Below are positions 1 through 13,013 of a stretch of DNA of 64,000 bases, piece after piece; within the stretch, counting starts at the first letter, position 1, and each line of letters opens with the position of its first letter. The position numbers and the translations under genes are program-made. This DNA comes from Beaufortia kweichowensis. Lineage: Eukaryota; Chordata; Actinopteri; Cypriniformes; Gastromyzontidae. Under the pieces are notes generated by a model. That model did not search any database. It was not told the DNA's origin and worked only from the letters and a program-made list of their open reading frames with translations. The stretch covers positions 7,728,510 through 7,792,509 of the forward strand of contig CM032816.1 in the NCBI GenBank assembly GCA_019155185.1. Direction: 5' to 3'.

Positions 1-35
1 TATTTCTCTCTTTCTTTACATACCCTATTGTATTA

Positions 36-118
36 ACACACACACACACAGCAATTATTGATACTTCGGCCACTCCTTTTCTTTTTCTTAGTTCGAGACA
101 CACACACACACACACACA
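36..118. repeat. Two AC-dinucleotide microsatellites
   Basis: Two short runs of alternating A and C lie at about 36-50 and 97-118, separated by unique sequence. They are ordinary simple repeats of vertebrate genomes; no function is implied. Confidence 0.9.
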
Positions 119-1383
119 GATTTCACTTCTTCATCATTCATTTACACATACACACCCAAAGAGCATCATATATGCACCACTAATGTCATAGTGAAATTTT
201 CACCTCCCTTTTATTAACTGCTATTACAGTTTTCTATGTTTCTCCCTTGCCAAGTCCTTTTCTGACCAATCGGTAACTTCTAACTGATCACACTTAAACA
301 TATGGTGAACAGTGTGCTACCTTGTGCTGCCCATAGAGGGTGCAAAACAAACAAATCAGACCTCAGAGTCTGTCATGTGCCTGCTCACTGCAAGTGAGAG
401 AGAGAGTAAGAGATATAAAAAAAATATTATATATAATACAGTATATATAAAGTAGTTAATATAGAAAATTAAAATATATTTATATCTATTTTTCAAATTT
501 GTGTAACTTGTCAAAAGTAACACAATACTCATTGTGAATTGCACATTTTACAAAATTATATAAGCACAGAAAATGTGCAATTTTTTACGTAATGCATAGT
601 ACTGCATAGTACTACATTTCAGATTAGAAGTAAACATAAGTATTCAGGATCCCTATTATTTTGCAACAATAATAGGCAGAAAGACTAAATCACACCTGTC
701 ATTCACCTGCTTTACCTGAATGTAAAGCATCATTGTCTACATTTAATGTTTTCATATGCAAATCCAGGTTCTCTCTGGGCTTTTAGCAGTTACTCTTTAT
801 TTCACATCACTCTCTCTGTTCACTTGTAGGGCAAAGCTGACCTTTTTACTGGGATGATTTTGTCAGATGAGATGCATTCAGCTATTTTCAGGCTAAAATC
901 AGGCAAATTCCTTCATAAAAATAGAATCATGGTAGAGAAATCCACATGGAGGGGTGATGGGAAAATTAGGTTTAACCGAGTCATTTAAAGAATGTTCTAC
1001 CTGAATACCAACAATTTAATCCATTACCAATGGAACAGTTACTGTTTGATGTTAAATTGCTTTACTGTAATCATCCATAAATATAAAAAGACGACTTTTA
1101 ATTCTTAGTTTTATGAGATTATGTTTTCTAACATTTTGTCGTTTCAGTGTAGGTCCATAACCATATTTTGGATACAAGTTTGAACCCAGAAGTGAACAAA
1201 AACTCATTCTGAGGATGTCCTCGTATGTAAAAATGCTTTTTTAAAATTGTAAATATGCAGAAAGTTTAGTTAGAGTTCAGTTATGGGTTAGGTTATAGTA
1301 TTTATAACTGTGTATAAAAACATAGAAGTCTATGGAATGTCCCAATTTAGATAGTAAGTAAACATGCATGTGTGTGTAGATTC
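119..1383. other. Intergenic AT-rich DNA, no gene seen
   Basis: The sequence is AT-rich, with TA-rich runs around 415-490. Open frames are short and lack coding character. No splice-bounded exon, RNA gene or repeat family was recognised. Confidence 0.6.
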
Positions 1384-1542
1384 TGTTGCTTATCTGGTAG
1401 GTCATGTCACAAGCAATAACAAAGTCATAGGGTCGATTCCCGGGAAACACATACAGTATTACAATTATGTTCACTTTGAATGCACTGTTGGTCACTTTGG
1501 ATGAAGTCATCTGGCAAATGCATAGATGTAAATATTTAAGCA
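1384..1542 (+). mobile_element. tRNA-derived SINE with L2-like tail
   Basis: A tRNA-like head ends in a B-box-like motif GGTCGATTCCC at 1431-1441, followed by GGGAAACACATACAGTAT. The tail at about 1478-1533 resembles the 3' end of the abundant cyprinid SINEs and L2-type LINEs (a sequence close to CTTTGGATAAAAGCGTCTG in its intact form, then repeated ATGTAA-like units). The copy is diverged. Similar head or tail pieces occur at 48.6 kb (reverse) and 63.4 kb. The family name (HE1/V-SINE-like) is inferred from memory of consensus motifs. Confidence 0.65.
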
Positions 1543-2150
1543 ATGCTTTAAAGAATGCACATAGTCACACCTACTTTCCCACAGATACGAACGCTATCGT
1601 GAAATTAGTAAGGCAGTTCACCATCAAATGCAGCGTAATCTTTCCAGACAAACTGGAATACAGCAGCACTGATTATCTCAGCGGCAACATGACACCAACA
1701 GCCAAGGAGCATAAAGGAGCTTTTCAGTGACTGCAAATCAGCGATATAATGAAGTCAGCACACTGAAATGAGACGCCGATTATAAACGCAGAAAATAAAG
1801 CTCTGACGGATAGGCTGAACGAACGACGTGACCGGTTCGACTTGGCATGCTCTCCTAAATACCAGCCACTTCCTCCGTAGCTCCGGGCTTCAATGCTTTC
1901 GACTGTCAGGGAGTTTAATGGGACATTTTTTTGTGTGCAGGGACGCAAAACTGTGCAGCTTGCGTCACGAGTTGCACTGCAGATGTCTTTTAATTTGCAT
2001 ATATACAGATGTTTTAGATGTCCAGCTTTCTCCATTTTATACACGCTCTGTGACGGGTTTATTAAGTAAATCTGCAGTAATATTTTATATGTAATAAAAT
2101 ATCAGATCAGATACTGAAAGTAAAAAAGAAGCACTCGATTTCCACAGGTG
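1543..2150. other. Intergenic DNA, no gene seen
   Basis: Composition is mixed. Overlapping short ORFs on both strands (about 1720-2090) show no recognisable protein family, so I treat them as chance frames. Confidence 0.5.
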
Positions 2151-2159
2151 ACAAATTTG

Positions 2160-2480
2160 GCATGACGCCGGCGCTGTACTGGTGGGCCGGGAGGAGGCGT
2201 CCCGGCTAGGACAGTTGTGGGTCGGCAGGAGTGTGCTGATAAGGAGGCGGAGGGTTATGGATTGGCCACAGCTGCAGGGACGAGTGGTCAACCCAACAGA
2301 CAGCTGAAGAATGGAAAGGAAATGACTAAAATAAACTGCTTGTGATGTGTGCGGCCTCGTTCTGAGAGCGCTGCTGCTAACACATCTGGCCCGAGAGACA
2401 CACACCCTGTTGACGTAACGTACATAAATATTTAAACCGGCGCGAAGGTCGGAGGGTTGATTTGCGTCGTCCGGCAGTGT
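2160..2480. promoter_or_regulatory. GC-richer promoter-like island
   Basis: This stretch is clearly richer in G, C and CpG than its surroundings. It contains a GAGGCGGAG GC-box-like motif (about 2244), ATTGGCC (inverted CCAAT, about 2260) and an AT-rich TATA-like block (about 2424-2436) followed by a CG-rich segment. This combination is typical of a promoter or distal enhancer. No downstream coding exon was found, so if it is a promoter its product would be a non-coding RNA or a gene outside the window. Confidence 0.25.
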
Positions 2481-5400
2481 GAGAAAAGTTTGTACAGTGC
2501 GGAGTCAGACATAAATTAATAATTAATTTTGATTTAGAAAATGTATGTATTTGACATGACAAGAATAGTTTTATATGTTATATAAGGGCTCCTAATACAA
2601 AGTTTATTTATCACACAGGTACAGTGCAAGATGAAAGATCTGGGTGGTACAAAGACGCACAGAAGTGCCTGGTCATAGTTCGTCGGGAACGCTCTTTGAT
2701 ACGCTGGGATCATGAGTCAGCAGCTATAGGATATGCTAGTTAGGAGTTTCATATGATCCAGTGCAGGTCACTGGGGCTCTGTGGGAAAGGTTAGAAGCTC
2801 TGTTTGATTTACCATTATCAACAAGTTCCACTCTATGCAGACCAGAGCTTGGTGCGTCGCGTTGTAAGCACGTAACATCTCCAAGCTGGTTGTTTAACCA
2901 GTAGCTCGGTGACCTAGAAATGTCAAACCACTGTCCCTAATGCTTCGAAAGGACGGTCAGCGTTCTGCTACCAGTCTCAAATCGAAACCGTGTATTGTAC
3001 GTTTTGGAATTGATGTCACTCGGGTGATGTGTTTTTTGGTATATGTAAGCAGTAAATGTGTATATTTCTTTGATTAAGTATTTGTAGTCAACAATAAACA
3101 CCTTGAGAATATATCATGATTACTGTATATCATTAAATTTCATTGAAGTTGAAAGAAATTCACACATTCAATATAATGTCTAAAAGCACTCTGAGAATGA
3201 ACAATGTAAGACCTCATCCAATCCACCTCACCAAATCCCTTGACCTTTCCTCCTCCAACTGCCAATAGGGTCCGACAACAGTTCCCTTTACAAAAAACAG
3301 GGCCTGACCCTGGCCCTGCGAGTGCATGTTTCATGTCGAGTGAAGCCGAACTGAGAGGGCACAAGCAGCTCTTTGTGGGACAGAGGTGGCTGGGTCCGGT
3401 CCAGAACGGCCATGCAGCTGTTCAACCCTGACAGCCGCTTCAGTTGCTCGCGCTATGTGTACATCTGTGTGTGTGTTCTTGTGATGGCTTGTTAATTGAG
3501 GATGGACGCTTTATTGATGCACTGATGTCAAGACAAAGAATGACTCAGAATTTGCTTTCGTAGACTAAGCGTTTGACAATAGCCACAGCGTAGAACGAAC
3601 AAGTACTTAGATACCACACTTTGCATATCTGGATCATGTCAAATTCGGACACATCTGCCACTGAAATTAGCAGCATTTCTTAATGTAGCATCTAGGTGTT
3701 TGTATCTATACCTCACAAGTCTCCTCTCTTGTTAGCCCTCGATCCTCTGGTTAATCTTTTCTCTCTGTCCCAGTCTTGTCTGTTAGTACAGTAGTTCTGG
3801 TGCTCTGTTCTGGATCATGGACTGCAAAGAAAAACATTTCATGAAAATAACCATATAATTGTGCATAATTATACTCTTCTGTTAATAATCAACAGGCATT
3901 ATAGTGACAGAAGCGTGTGATCTATGTCCCATTAAGATCTCTCGGACAGGATTTTAACATTTGTGTGTTTGTGGGTGGAGGGATAAAAACCTGTATGACT
4001 GATCAAACGGCAACCCTGATATTTTTCTCTGATATAGTTTTCTTGTGTTTTGCACCTGACGGTTACAAACATCACAGGTTGGGCTTCAGTTGAAACAGAA
4101 AAAGAAAGCGTTCATTCCTGTTTTTGCTCCCAAGGACAGATAACTGATAGTGATTGCCCGTTTACCATATTTGGGTAATCACAGTGGATTCTGCAAGCTG
4201 CAGGAATATGATGTCCATTTAGATTTTTGAGCCGTGTGGATTTTAAATTAAACTTCCAAAATACATTTGTTGCACTTGCGGTGGTTACCATGAATGATTA
4301 CTGTTGGTTAAAATGTTTGTGTACAGTCAAACAAACGTCTAAATTTGGTCAGTCCAATCGTCACACCTTCTGTCATCATCCACCCCAGCCGCCCCATTAC
4401 TCAACACCCCTCTTTTGTTGCTTTAAATACCAAAGCTTCTCTTTTCTATGTCATTAAAATGCTTTGGCTTCTTTTGGAACTGCTTTTGATGGTATAAATT
4501 TTACTTCAACAGTTGTGCTAATATTCAGTACAACAGCACTCTTGCTCATCTGATATTACTTATATATAGTTTATCTTTGGTCATGTCTCATCTTGCCCGG
4601 CCACCAAGTGACCTAGAAGTGTCATTTGAGTTCTTAAGAAACCCCACAAAACTGCGGAGGAATGTCTTTTCATGAACGATTGATTCTTTCTCTCTTTTGC
4701 TTTTCCTTGTTCTCTCTCTCTCTCGCCCTCTCTTTTCATCCTCTTGACAAGGTAAAACAGTCCTATCAATGCTATCCCAGCATGCATCAGCACCAAAGAA
4801 ACATCTGCGTGAGACTGTCAGCTGTGAACAAACATGGCTCTGAAGTCCTCACAGGATACAAACAGAAGCAGACAAAGCCGTTAAGAGGAAGTGATTCTCG
4901 CTTAATCCTCCGTGTACCCTCTGGACTGAAACTAAATGGGAAGGTAAACCCTCCCACGGGCAGAGCGGGAACAGACCAAAGACACGGTCTGTCCTTCCAG
5001 TGTTGGACACTTGTTTACTCAGCTTTTTTTGTCTACACATATATCAAAGCGGGTCGTTAAAAAGGAATATTGGAGGCATTGAAGAGGTGCGTTTGGACTT
5101 GATGCCAGCGCTCGCTTTTGACGCCCACCTGGATGACACTTGTGAACGGCTGTAACCACACCCGCAAAAAACAAAGAGGAACATTCCTATCATTATGTAA
5201 AAGGTCTTTTTTTCTTTTTCAAAGGAAAGAAAGGGAGCATTAAGAATGACAGGTTTAGAGTAAAAAAATGATCAATGGCTTTTGTCTCGTCACATTTACT
5301 GCTTCTCCTCCACTTTACAGTTTTCTGACCATCAACCTACAAGCCCCAATATGAACTTTCCACCGAAAACCTCCATCTTACACATCTTACAAAATGTAGT

Positions 5401-7802
5401 GTGATAGTTAAGGCTAGCTAAAACACAACAAAAAGTATTTTATTCAACAGTTTTTAAGTTTGATAATATCTTAATGATGAATACATTAAAACACACTTTT
5501 ATAAAATATACCAAATATAGTTCTCTTAAAGAGTCTCAACCAGTAGAATCGCAATGGGGTCCAAGGGGAAAGAATACTGAATATGATAACGCCCGACAAC
5601 AGAACAATGTTGTGTCATCTGAATATCCATTCTGATTGGTCAGTTTACTATCCAGTGAGAAACTGTCATGCTGTCAGTCTCCTCTGCCATTTGTTTTGTG
5701 ACTTGCATCAATCAAAAATATTTTTTTCACTTTGTCTTGCACATTAGTAAATTAAAGCACAATTTATAATGTTAGGTGTCATCATATGTTTAATAGTTTC
5801 TGAAACTCAACTCGACTATGTTATGGGTTTTCTGTTTTCAGCAGTCACACCCACAGTGGGGTAACAACGATAAAGAAACCACTCTTGTAAGTTTTAGTTT
5901 TACAGCAACAGTGACTAAGTATCTCATCAATCAATTTTAGATATCTAAGAGTTTGACCACAAGTCATGCAACCTGCTGCAATGGGAAAAAGCAGCTTTTT
6001 TAGTGCTAAGTCAGCACTCAGAAAGAAACACTCACGCCACACCTATAGTGCTGTACAACGAGCAGCAAACCACAGCATATGCTTCTGTACAGCACTGGTT
6101 GTTGGTTGACAGTTGAAGCCCCTGACAGGGACAATAATGTTTTTAACACACACAAAAACGTAGCAGAGCACTTGATTTCACTGATGCTTTTTAAGTACAG
6201 ATGTGATGTATAAATGGCAAAATGTGTGCATCTATTTTTTTATGTCTGTAATGCTGCTTGTGAAAGCTCAGTTTCACACTATAAATAGTTACATTACAAA
6301 ACAAACATAACCAAGAGTGTATTTTTTTACAGTGTTGACAAATGGCAGTAGGTGTTATGACCAACTTCGACTAACCATGTGTCCCAGCACTCTTATTTTA
6401 GTTAGTTTTGACCATTTTATACAAAGTCCCGCCCCTTTAAAAGCTCAGCCAATCATAATGTAGAGTAGCCTTATTGATTGAAAACCTAATGTGAAAAGTA
6501 AAAAAAAATTCTTATGTAAATGTCACAAATGGATACTGTAAATGTTTTTATTCTGTTCAAATACAGTATCTGCTAGAGACTTCAATTCAACCTATCTTGT
6601 GGATGACATTTTTAATTGTTTTACCATTTTTTACAACAATACTGAAATGCACTAAGAGTAATTTTTATTTATGGATTAATAAAACGTGGATAATCATCAT
6701 ATAGGTTACCGAAGTTTAAAGGAAAGGTGTGTTTTCCATGCAGTCTTAAAGCAGTCACCACTGATTTATACTGGATCAAAAACACAAAAAACCCCTTTTC
6801 ACTGTTGTACCACCTGTGTAACATGTGGATCAAAAAGGAAATTGTCTTCCTTTTTTCACTATCAAATCAGGTGGTTTCATTGAAAGAACTTTATATCACG
6901 GCTGAATGACACATACAACACAAAGTACTCCAGTTTCAAAGACATTTTTGGCCGATAATAGGGCTCCTTCTAAGTGAAACAGGAACAATGAAAGAACTTT
7001 AGTCTCACATCATTTATCTCCCGAGTTTCCTGAGCGTCTGAAGCCTGGGATCTGCTCCAGACATCTGCCCATTCACACGCTTTTGTATGCATACTCCTTG
7101 CTCACTTTGTTCGCATTGAAATATGTGTTTTGACAACTTCACATCTCAGTAGCTTTAGGGATGTGATCGCTCCCCCCTCGTTCTTGACTTCCTCTAACTG
7201 CGCTAAGGCTCTCACATTTGCTCACTCTCTTTGCATTCTCGCCAGGTGAGCTGGACCCTGTCTATTATGGGTAAAGCTCCCGGTTTAGACTGATTAGTGA
7301 CATAAAAGGTTTGAATACAGAAAAACTTGGCGGGGTGAATCACTAAGAATAAATTACACCCACTGATAGCATTGTTTGTTTGCATGTATCGTCTGTGTTG
7401 TTATAGCACTTGATTCACTAAAGGAATTATGCAAATCAATTAACGTCACTAAATTTGCGCTGAACACAGTTTGTAGGGGCTGCTTATTAGTGCTTTAGAC
7501 TGCCAATAACGTACTTTACTGAGATTGTTGAACATTTCCATCACTGAAGTCCTGCAATTGTCTTTAAAATGCTGAAAGTATAGGATAGGATAGGAGTCAT
7601 TTAATGAACTGCTGGTGCCAAGATCTCTAAAAACTTCTACTCCATAAAACTCTCATTGAAAAAACTTTGTTGACTTTAGTGAATAGGGCAATTTGCATAT
7701 AAAGTGAGGCATTAATAATGACAATGACTACATTTAAATATGCGCATGTCTCCGGGAACATGCAAACTGATTAAATGTCTGCATTGTAAGTTGCTTAAAT
7801 CT
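2481..7802. other. Intergenic DNA, no gene seen
   Basis: About 5 kb of AT-rich sequence with a short CT run at 4711-4726. Several ORFs of 60-130 codons occur on both strands (for example 4662-5060), but none shows a family motif, splice signals consistent with an exon, or biased composition beyond low complexity. Confidence 0.5.
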
Positions 7803-8106
7803 TTAAAGTGATAGTTAACCCAAAAATATAAATTCTTTTATCATTTACTCACTGTCATGTCATTTCAAACCTGTATATGACTTTTTTTCTCTGGAACACT
7901 AAAGAAGATATTTTGTGAAATGTCTTGGTGGTTTTGTGTCCATACAATGGAAGACAATGATGGTCAGTGTTGTGTGGTTACCAGCGTCCTTTAAAAATAT
8001 CTTCTTTTGTGTTCTAAAGAACAAAAAAAGTCATATAGGTTTGAAATGACATGAGGATGAGTTAATAAAGAAAGAATACAAATTTTGGGGTGAACTATCC
8101 CTTTAA
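7803..8106. mobile_element. Foldback MITE (long palindromic DNA element)
   Basis: The left end TTAAAGTGATAGTTAACCC is the near reverse complement of the right end GGGGTGAACTATCCCTTTAA. The inner halves are also inverted copies: 'catttactcactgtcatg' on the left mirrors 'catgaggatgagttaataa' on the right, and both halves carry an 'agaagatatttt'-like block. The element of about 300 bp is therefore one large imperfect hairpin without coding capacity, of the Angel-like foldback type common in zebrafish and carp. The transposase source is not in the window. A partial copy lies at 42975-43070. Confidence 0.8.
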
Positions 8107-11100
8107 TTGTGTGTCAGATACATACAATGTGAATGTACAATGAATGCACCAGAGGATGTTTCAGAGGAGATAAAACTGGATTGCAGGTGGTACTTCGAGG
8201 GTTTTTATGTTTTAGTGTGTGGATTTTCATATTTGTGATCCTGTCTGTGAAAAGTCAATTTTTACAGTTTTCTAAAAAAAATTCCTACATAATGTCAAAA
8301 ACATTCCTTAAAAATATAACCTTAATAGCTTTAATATTTACTGAGTAATGACATGTCAAAAAATGAAATCATAGTAAAATTAAACTTTACTTCAAAATTA
8401 GATTTTTAGACTTTAGCCTGGTTTTCACAGACAGGGTCACATTTGTGTTAAAACAGCTTTTGTGTAACAGATGTTTACTTAAAATAACATTACATCAATT
8501 TTTTATAATTTGTTGTAAAAGAAAACCAGAGTGTGCCATTTTTTTAGGTTTTTTGAGATTTTGGTGCATTTACGTTTGACCCATTTGAATTGTGTTGTTA
8601 TTGGAACAACCTAAATTTTTTCCATATCTTTATTTATGCATAATACAGTTTAATTCCTACAGAAACAACTTTCTCAATTGCGCACAATCTTTTTCCATGT
8701 TGCCAATTTCCAAAGCCTTGCGCTCTTAACGGCAACAAAACCAGTATGGTCTAAAAGTGTGGGGTTTCTCTCTGCAACTGGCCACTATTAGGGGATTTCC
8801 ACCAATTTTAGCACAAGGAGAACATGGATTTTCCACAAAAATGAAGACGTGTTTACTGTGCTACAGTACATTGCCGTGTACGGTTCTAGACTTTACAGTA
8901 CCATAGCCAAAACCATAAATGGCCCTGCAGCAGCCAATAACTAAAAGCAGTATGTTTAGATTCTGAAAATATCATATCATCAAATATAATGATTGTTTGT
9001 TTGTTTCATTTCAGGTGCTCATGGATTTTACATAGTCTAATGATTTCACATGGCATGCTCAAGTAAGTGCTGGTTTGTTTGCACAGTTAGCTTCTATTAA
9101 CCTTGTATCTGATTTTTCTTGCAAAATGTCTTGCTATAAGATTGCAGTTTTGCAGATCAGTGGGTATGAGGTGATGCTGTTTAGTCTTGCCAATAATGTG
9201 TGCATCGGGATGTTGATAGATTGATATATTTAAGTTTCTTTGAGGACATACAGGAAGCTATTTACCATGAAACAGAAAGTACATGCTGCTAATGTGATTA
9301 ATTTTTGTGGCAAGCAATACAGTAATACCTGTAGGATGTTGATCGTTAAGTAAACAGGTTTCTGTGGTTGCCAGGACATTCATTCGTACAACCACATAAT
9401 TTTATCTTGAAGATTAATGATTGGGCTGTTAAATGTGTTTAAAAATCACTTTTTGTGTTTGTGTTGAATAAGATGATAAATGTGGTTAATTTAGAGTTGG
9501 ACTTTGTCTTCGGTCTACACATGCTTTACTTCAGTTTCCTAATAATTGAGAGTGAAAATATGAATTGATGTTCTTGTTGTTTCGCTCGTTTTGTGTCTGG
9601 CATAGAGTCTGGCATTCTGCTGTATCCCATTATGTGTCATTTCAAGTTTTGCTGCATTTCCCAGCAGTGTCTAAATAAATATTGTTTCATGTGACAGAAC
9701 GGAGGTGGGCATTGTTTTAAAACTCATTATTTCAGTAAAGTGACAATGTGTGTATAGGGACACGTCTTACAGGAGCGGGTGTTGCTGACAATGGCTTTTT
9801 CCTTTGCGTGAACTGTGAACCTCAGATAGTCAGCAAATAGTCAGTTTGTGGTGGTAATTTATTTAGATCAGTGTTCAGTCTCCTTACTCATATACAGTAT
9901 ATACATGTATTATACGTAACATTGAAATGAATTATTCATTTATGAATATTTGTTTATTTGAATATTTCTAAAGTGAGTGTGCAGTGTTTTCTTTATATTT
10001 GTAAATATTTAGCTGTTTAGCAGATGTATCTGCATGGGCGTTCTAAATGTACTATTTCCTTTTTTAAGGCTTTGACCTTTAGGCTCTGACCTGCACATTG
10101 GCCAGTGAATTTTACAATTAGCACAGGTTCTCAGTATCACAAATGATCTGATACTTAACTGTGTCGAACCACCGAAACCTGAATTACAGCTGAATTCCTG
10201 TAAATGTTTACAGTTTCCATGCTATTTATAAATATCATTTATTACCAAAACACCTTCATTTACTCTTGCATTACTTATACAGTCCTGAAACCAGGGTTTT
10301 CTGTAACTGTATAAAATAAATTCAATGAAGATGCAGAGGTAGAACATATGACACAAAGCTTCTTGCTAGTTTCTGTCTGGATGCCAAAAAAACAGTGTAA
10401 ACTTTTGCTTAAGCCTTTGGATTGTAGTAAAGATGGTGCTACTGTTCTTTAATTTGCCTGTCCAAATTGTGTAAATGGCATATTGTGTAAAATGCCTGCT
10501 TTGTTTAGGTGTCTCTCTCGTTTAGTTGGAAATTGGAATTACAGTTTTTTGGACTGATGCACCTTAATGATCTACTTCTTAAATAAAATAAATTGTTCTC
10601 CTGTATATAACAGAATCTTAAAATTCACTTAAAGATACATAGATTGAAATTCAGCACGTGTTTGTTTGAGACATTTGTTTGTCTCATTTACAAAAGAACC
10701 TCTGGAGAAAATGACATGGCACTTTAAACATGAGTAACTTGCACCGTTTCAGATCCTGGGATGAGGTCTGCGCAGCTGCCTGCTACAGCTGAGCTGTAGT
10801 TAAGCACTTGCGCAGTTGTTTCTTAAACCTCTCTTCATTCTGGTTGCCTGTTCTCCTGGAACGCTTTAGTGTATCCTCCCCAGTGGTCAGATCTCACTGC
10901 GGTTCAGACATGCCACCCAACCTCCCGCTTATTGGACCCATCTGTCTCGTTAGATCGTGTCTCATTGCTGGTATAGTTTTAAATGTCAGATTTGAAGACC
11001 TGCCTGTATCACTTCCTGTTCTATTAAATACAGTAACAGCAGGTTTTTAATAGAGTTGCAATTTCTCAACAGGGTTTAAGTTTCTATCATATGTGCTGTA

Positions 11101-11304
11101 TTAGAGGAGGGACTATTTTATTCTTTTTCACTTTAAAACACAGTGTTCTGTTGCACGAGGATAAGCCCAGATGGTAAACATTGGCAACTTCCTGTTTAGA
11201 TGCTTTTATGGTGAGTCCTTGCCACCTCGCTGAATCTTACAGTAGGACTGTAAAATGCTCACATGTGCGTTACTAAATATGTCATTCATGAGCACACACA
11301 AACT
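8107..11304. other. Intergenic DNA, no gene seen
   Basis: AT-rich single-copy-looking sequence with T-rich tracts. No ORF above about 80 codons and no recognised repeat. Confidence 0.5.
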
Positions 11305-11614
11305 TAGGGCTGTCAATTACACAATGTTTCATTTACTTAATAACATGCTAAGTTTTCAAATTATTGCAATTAATAACAAACAATCAGTTTTTCATATTTG
11401 CATTTTCATATTTATTTTTTAATTGGGAAAAAGTCTCTAGTTGGCTATAATTAACATACATTACAATGTTGTCTCAGAATAATGGGCAACAAAATCAATG
11501 AAGTGTTTTTGAACAGTATGATGAAGCATAAATTGCTAATTTGCATCAATACTTTCAACACGTTGTTTTATTTTATCAATGCATTGTACCAAATGTGTTA
11601 GACTGACAGCCCTA
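11305..11614. mobile_element. hAT-like non-autonomous element
   Basis: The ends TAGGGCTGTCA and TGACAGCCCTA are perfect 11-bp inverted repeats, and such ends are typical of hAT-type elements in fish. The 310-bp interior is AT-rich and non-coding. A 14-nt direct repeat CACACACAAACTTA occurs at 11293-11306 (overlapping the left end) and at 11619-11632. It is longer than the usual 8-bp hAT target duplication and slightly offset, so the exact insertion boundary is uncertain. Confidence 0.6.
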
Positions 11615-12440
11615 AAAACACACACAAACTTATACATGCATACAAAGCGAATATTTAGCCCTTGTTTGGCGGTGCATAGCGACTGAATGAAGGAAACATC
11701 TGCCTGCGTGTTGCACTGTCTACACCAAATCACCACAGCCGAATAACAAGGGAGAGCTGTTGCACGTCACATCCACATTGCTGAACAACTGCACACACAC
11801 AGTATTTTAGCATACCACCAGCATCTTCTACAGCTGTGTGCATGCATCTGTTTGTGTATGTGTGTCAACCCTGTTTGAAATGTATCTGTTTTTGCACCAC
11901 TTTGGAACATGCATGCAGTCGGTCCCCATCACCAGCCATGAGCTCGGTTCTGTGTTGTTATGCAGGGCGTGTGTGCGAACGCAGAAAACGTGCCTTCCAA
12001 GACGCACAGTTCCTGTGTGGTAATTCTGGTTAGATACAGTGGGTTCCACGGAGCATTTGGTGCAGTAATGGTTGTGCAGGTTCTGGCCTTGCAGTACAGT
12101 GATGTATTACATCAGGGCCAGCAGGAGTACTGATCAAGGCTCACATTCACCCTTGTCCAAAGTGATCTCACAAAAAGTTCGAAAGCAAAACCAATATAGA
12201 AAATCATGCCTAGTTTGGGCCTAACATCAGGGCCTAGTTTGAGCGGAAAAGTATTACCCAGATGTGGTTTTAGTGATTTGAATTGTGCATGCGTGAGACT
12301 ATTTATGAGAATATTAATTAAGGTTTGTGTGTCGACTCTCTTTTGCTGGTTAAAACAGTTGAGCTCGAGTTGTTGAAAAAGCACTAGTATTTTAAACAAA
12401 AAGTGTTTAAAGATGAGACTGCATGTCTCACTAGATGTTA
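11615..12440. other. Intergenic DNA, no gene seen
   Basis: Short mutually overlapping ORFs lie around 11830-12050 on both strands. None has a recognisable motif or an exon-like boundary. Confidence 0.5.
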
Positions 12441-12657
12441 TACACTACAGGTCAAAAGAGCTGAGGGTGTTGCTTTAAATTAGATGTTGTAGACAAATGT
12501 ATAATTGTGCAAATTTCTTTCACTGAAAAATATAAAGTTTGAGTTATACATAATCCTTAAAAACATAATAAAAATATTTTTTAGATTTATTAAATTTATA
12601 CTGTTACTTAAATGACTAAAAATGAGAAAGTGGCTCTAAACTTTTGACCGGTAGTGA
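12441..12657. mobile_element. Tc1/mariner-type MITE
   Basis: It begins TACACTACAGGTCAAAAG and ends CTTTTGACCGGTAGTG, forming inverted repeats of about 17 bp with a TA at the left edge. The interior is AT-rich and has no ORF. The same ends occur in the copy at 20354-20630, which supports a mobile family rather than chance. Confidence 0.7.
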
Positions 12658-12689
12658 AATACAACCAGAAAGCATTTTTACAGCTACAT

Positions 12690-13000
12690 TCAGTATCTCT
12701 CTCAGATGAGCTCCGCTGGGCAGAACGGATCCCTGGTCCCTCAACGGGCACACAAGCACAGCGTGCATACCGACATACCACGCTGATGGCCGAACATGTC
12801 CCCGAGCGAGGGCCAAGCAGCGAGCCCACCCAGGTCTATCGGCCCGCCGCAGTCTACCTTCCGCGTTCCTGGTAGGGTCCGGCCGAGGATCAAGGGCAGG
12901 CCGCGCGTCGGGGGACCCGGTAATGAGTGCCGGGGCCTGGCCATCACTTTCATGCTCAGGCCCAGGAGTATAATTTCATCAAATGCTATTTCCTGCAGAT
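12690..13000. promoter_or_regulatory. GC-rich island of unknown role
   Basis: A block with many CpGs and C/G-rich runs stands out in AT-rich surroundings, starting about 35 bp after a MITE. Frames of 60-90 codons are open on both strands, as expected from GC richness alone. Its 3' edge is an AT-rich segment ending in an AGATAAG GATA-type site (about 12998). It may be a conserved enhancer or a CpG-island promoter of a non-coding transcript; the protein frames are not convincing. Confidence 0.25.
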
Positions 13001-13013
13001 AAGACCAAAACAT

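Noticed and set aside
1384..1542. B-box-like motif suggesting a tRNA gene
   Set aside because: No cloverleaf can be folded with a paired acceptor stem, and the L2-like tail marks it as a SINE.
4662..5060. 132-codon ORF with a hydrophobic start resembling a signal peptide
   Set aside because: The hydrophobic run comes from a CT-rich simple tract. The rest has no recognised features.
12608..13013. Set of overlapping ORFs on both strands in the GC-rich island
   Set aside because: GC richness removes stop codons in all frames. No frame shows a family motif.
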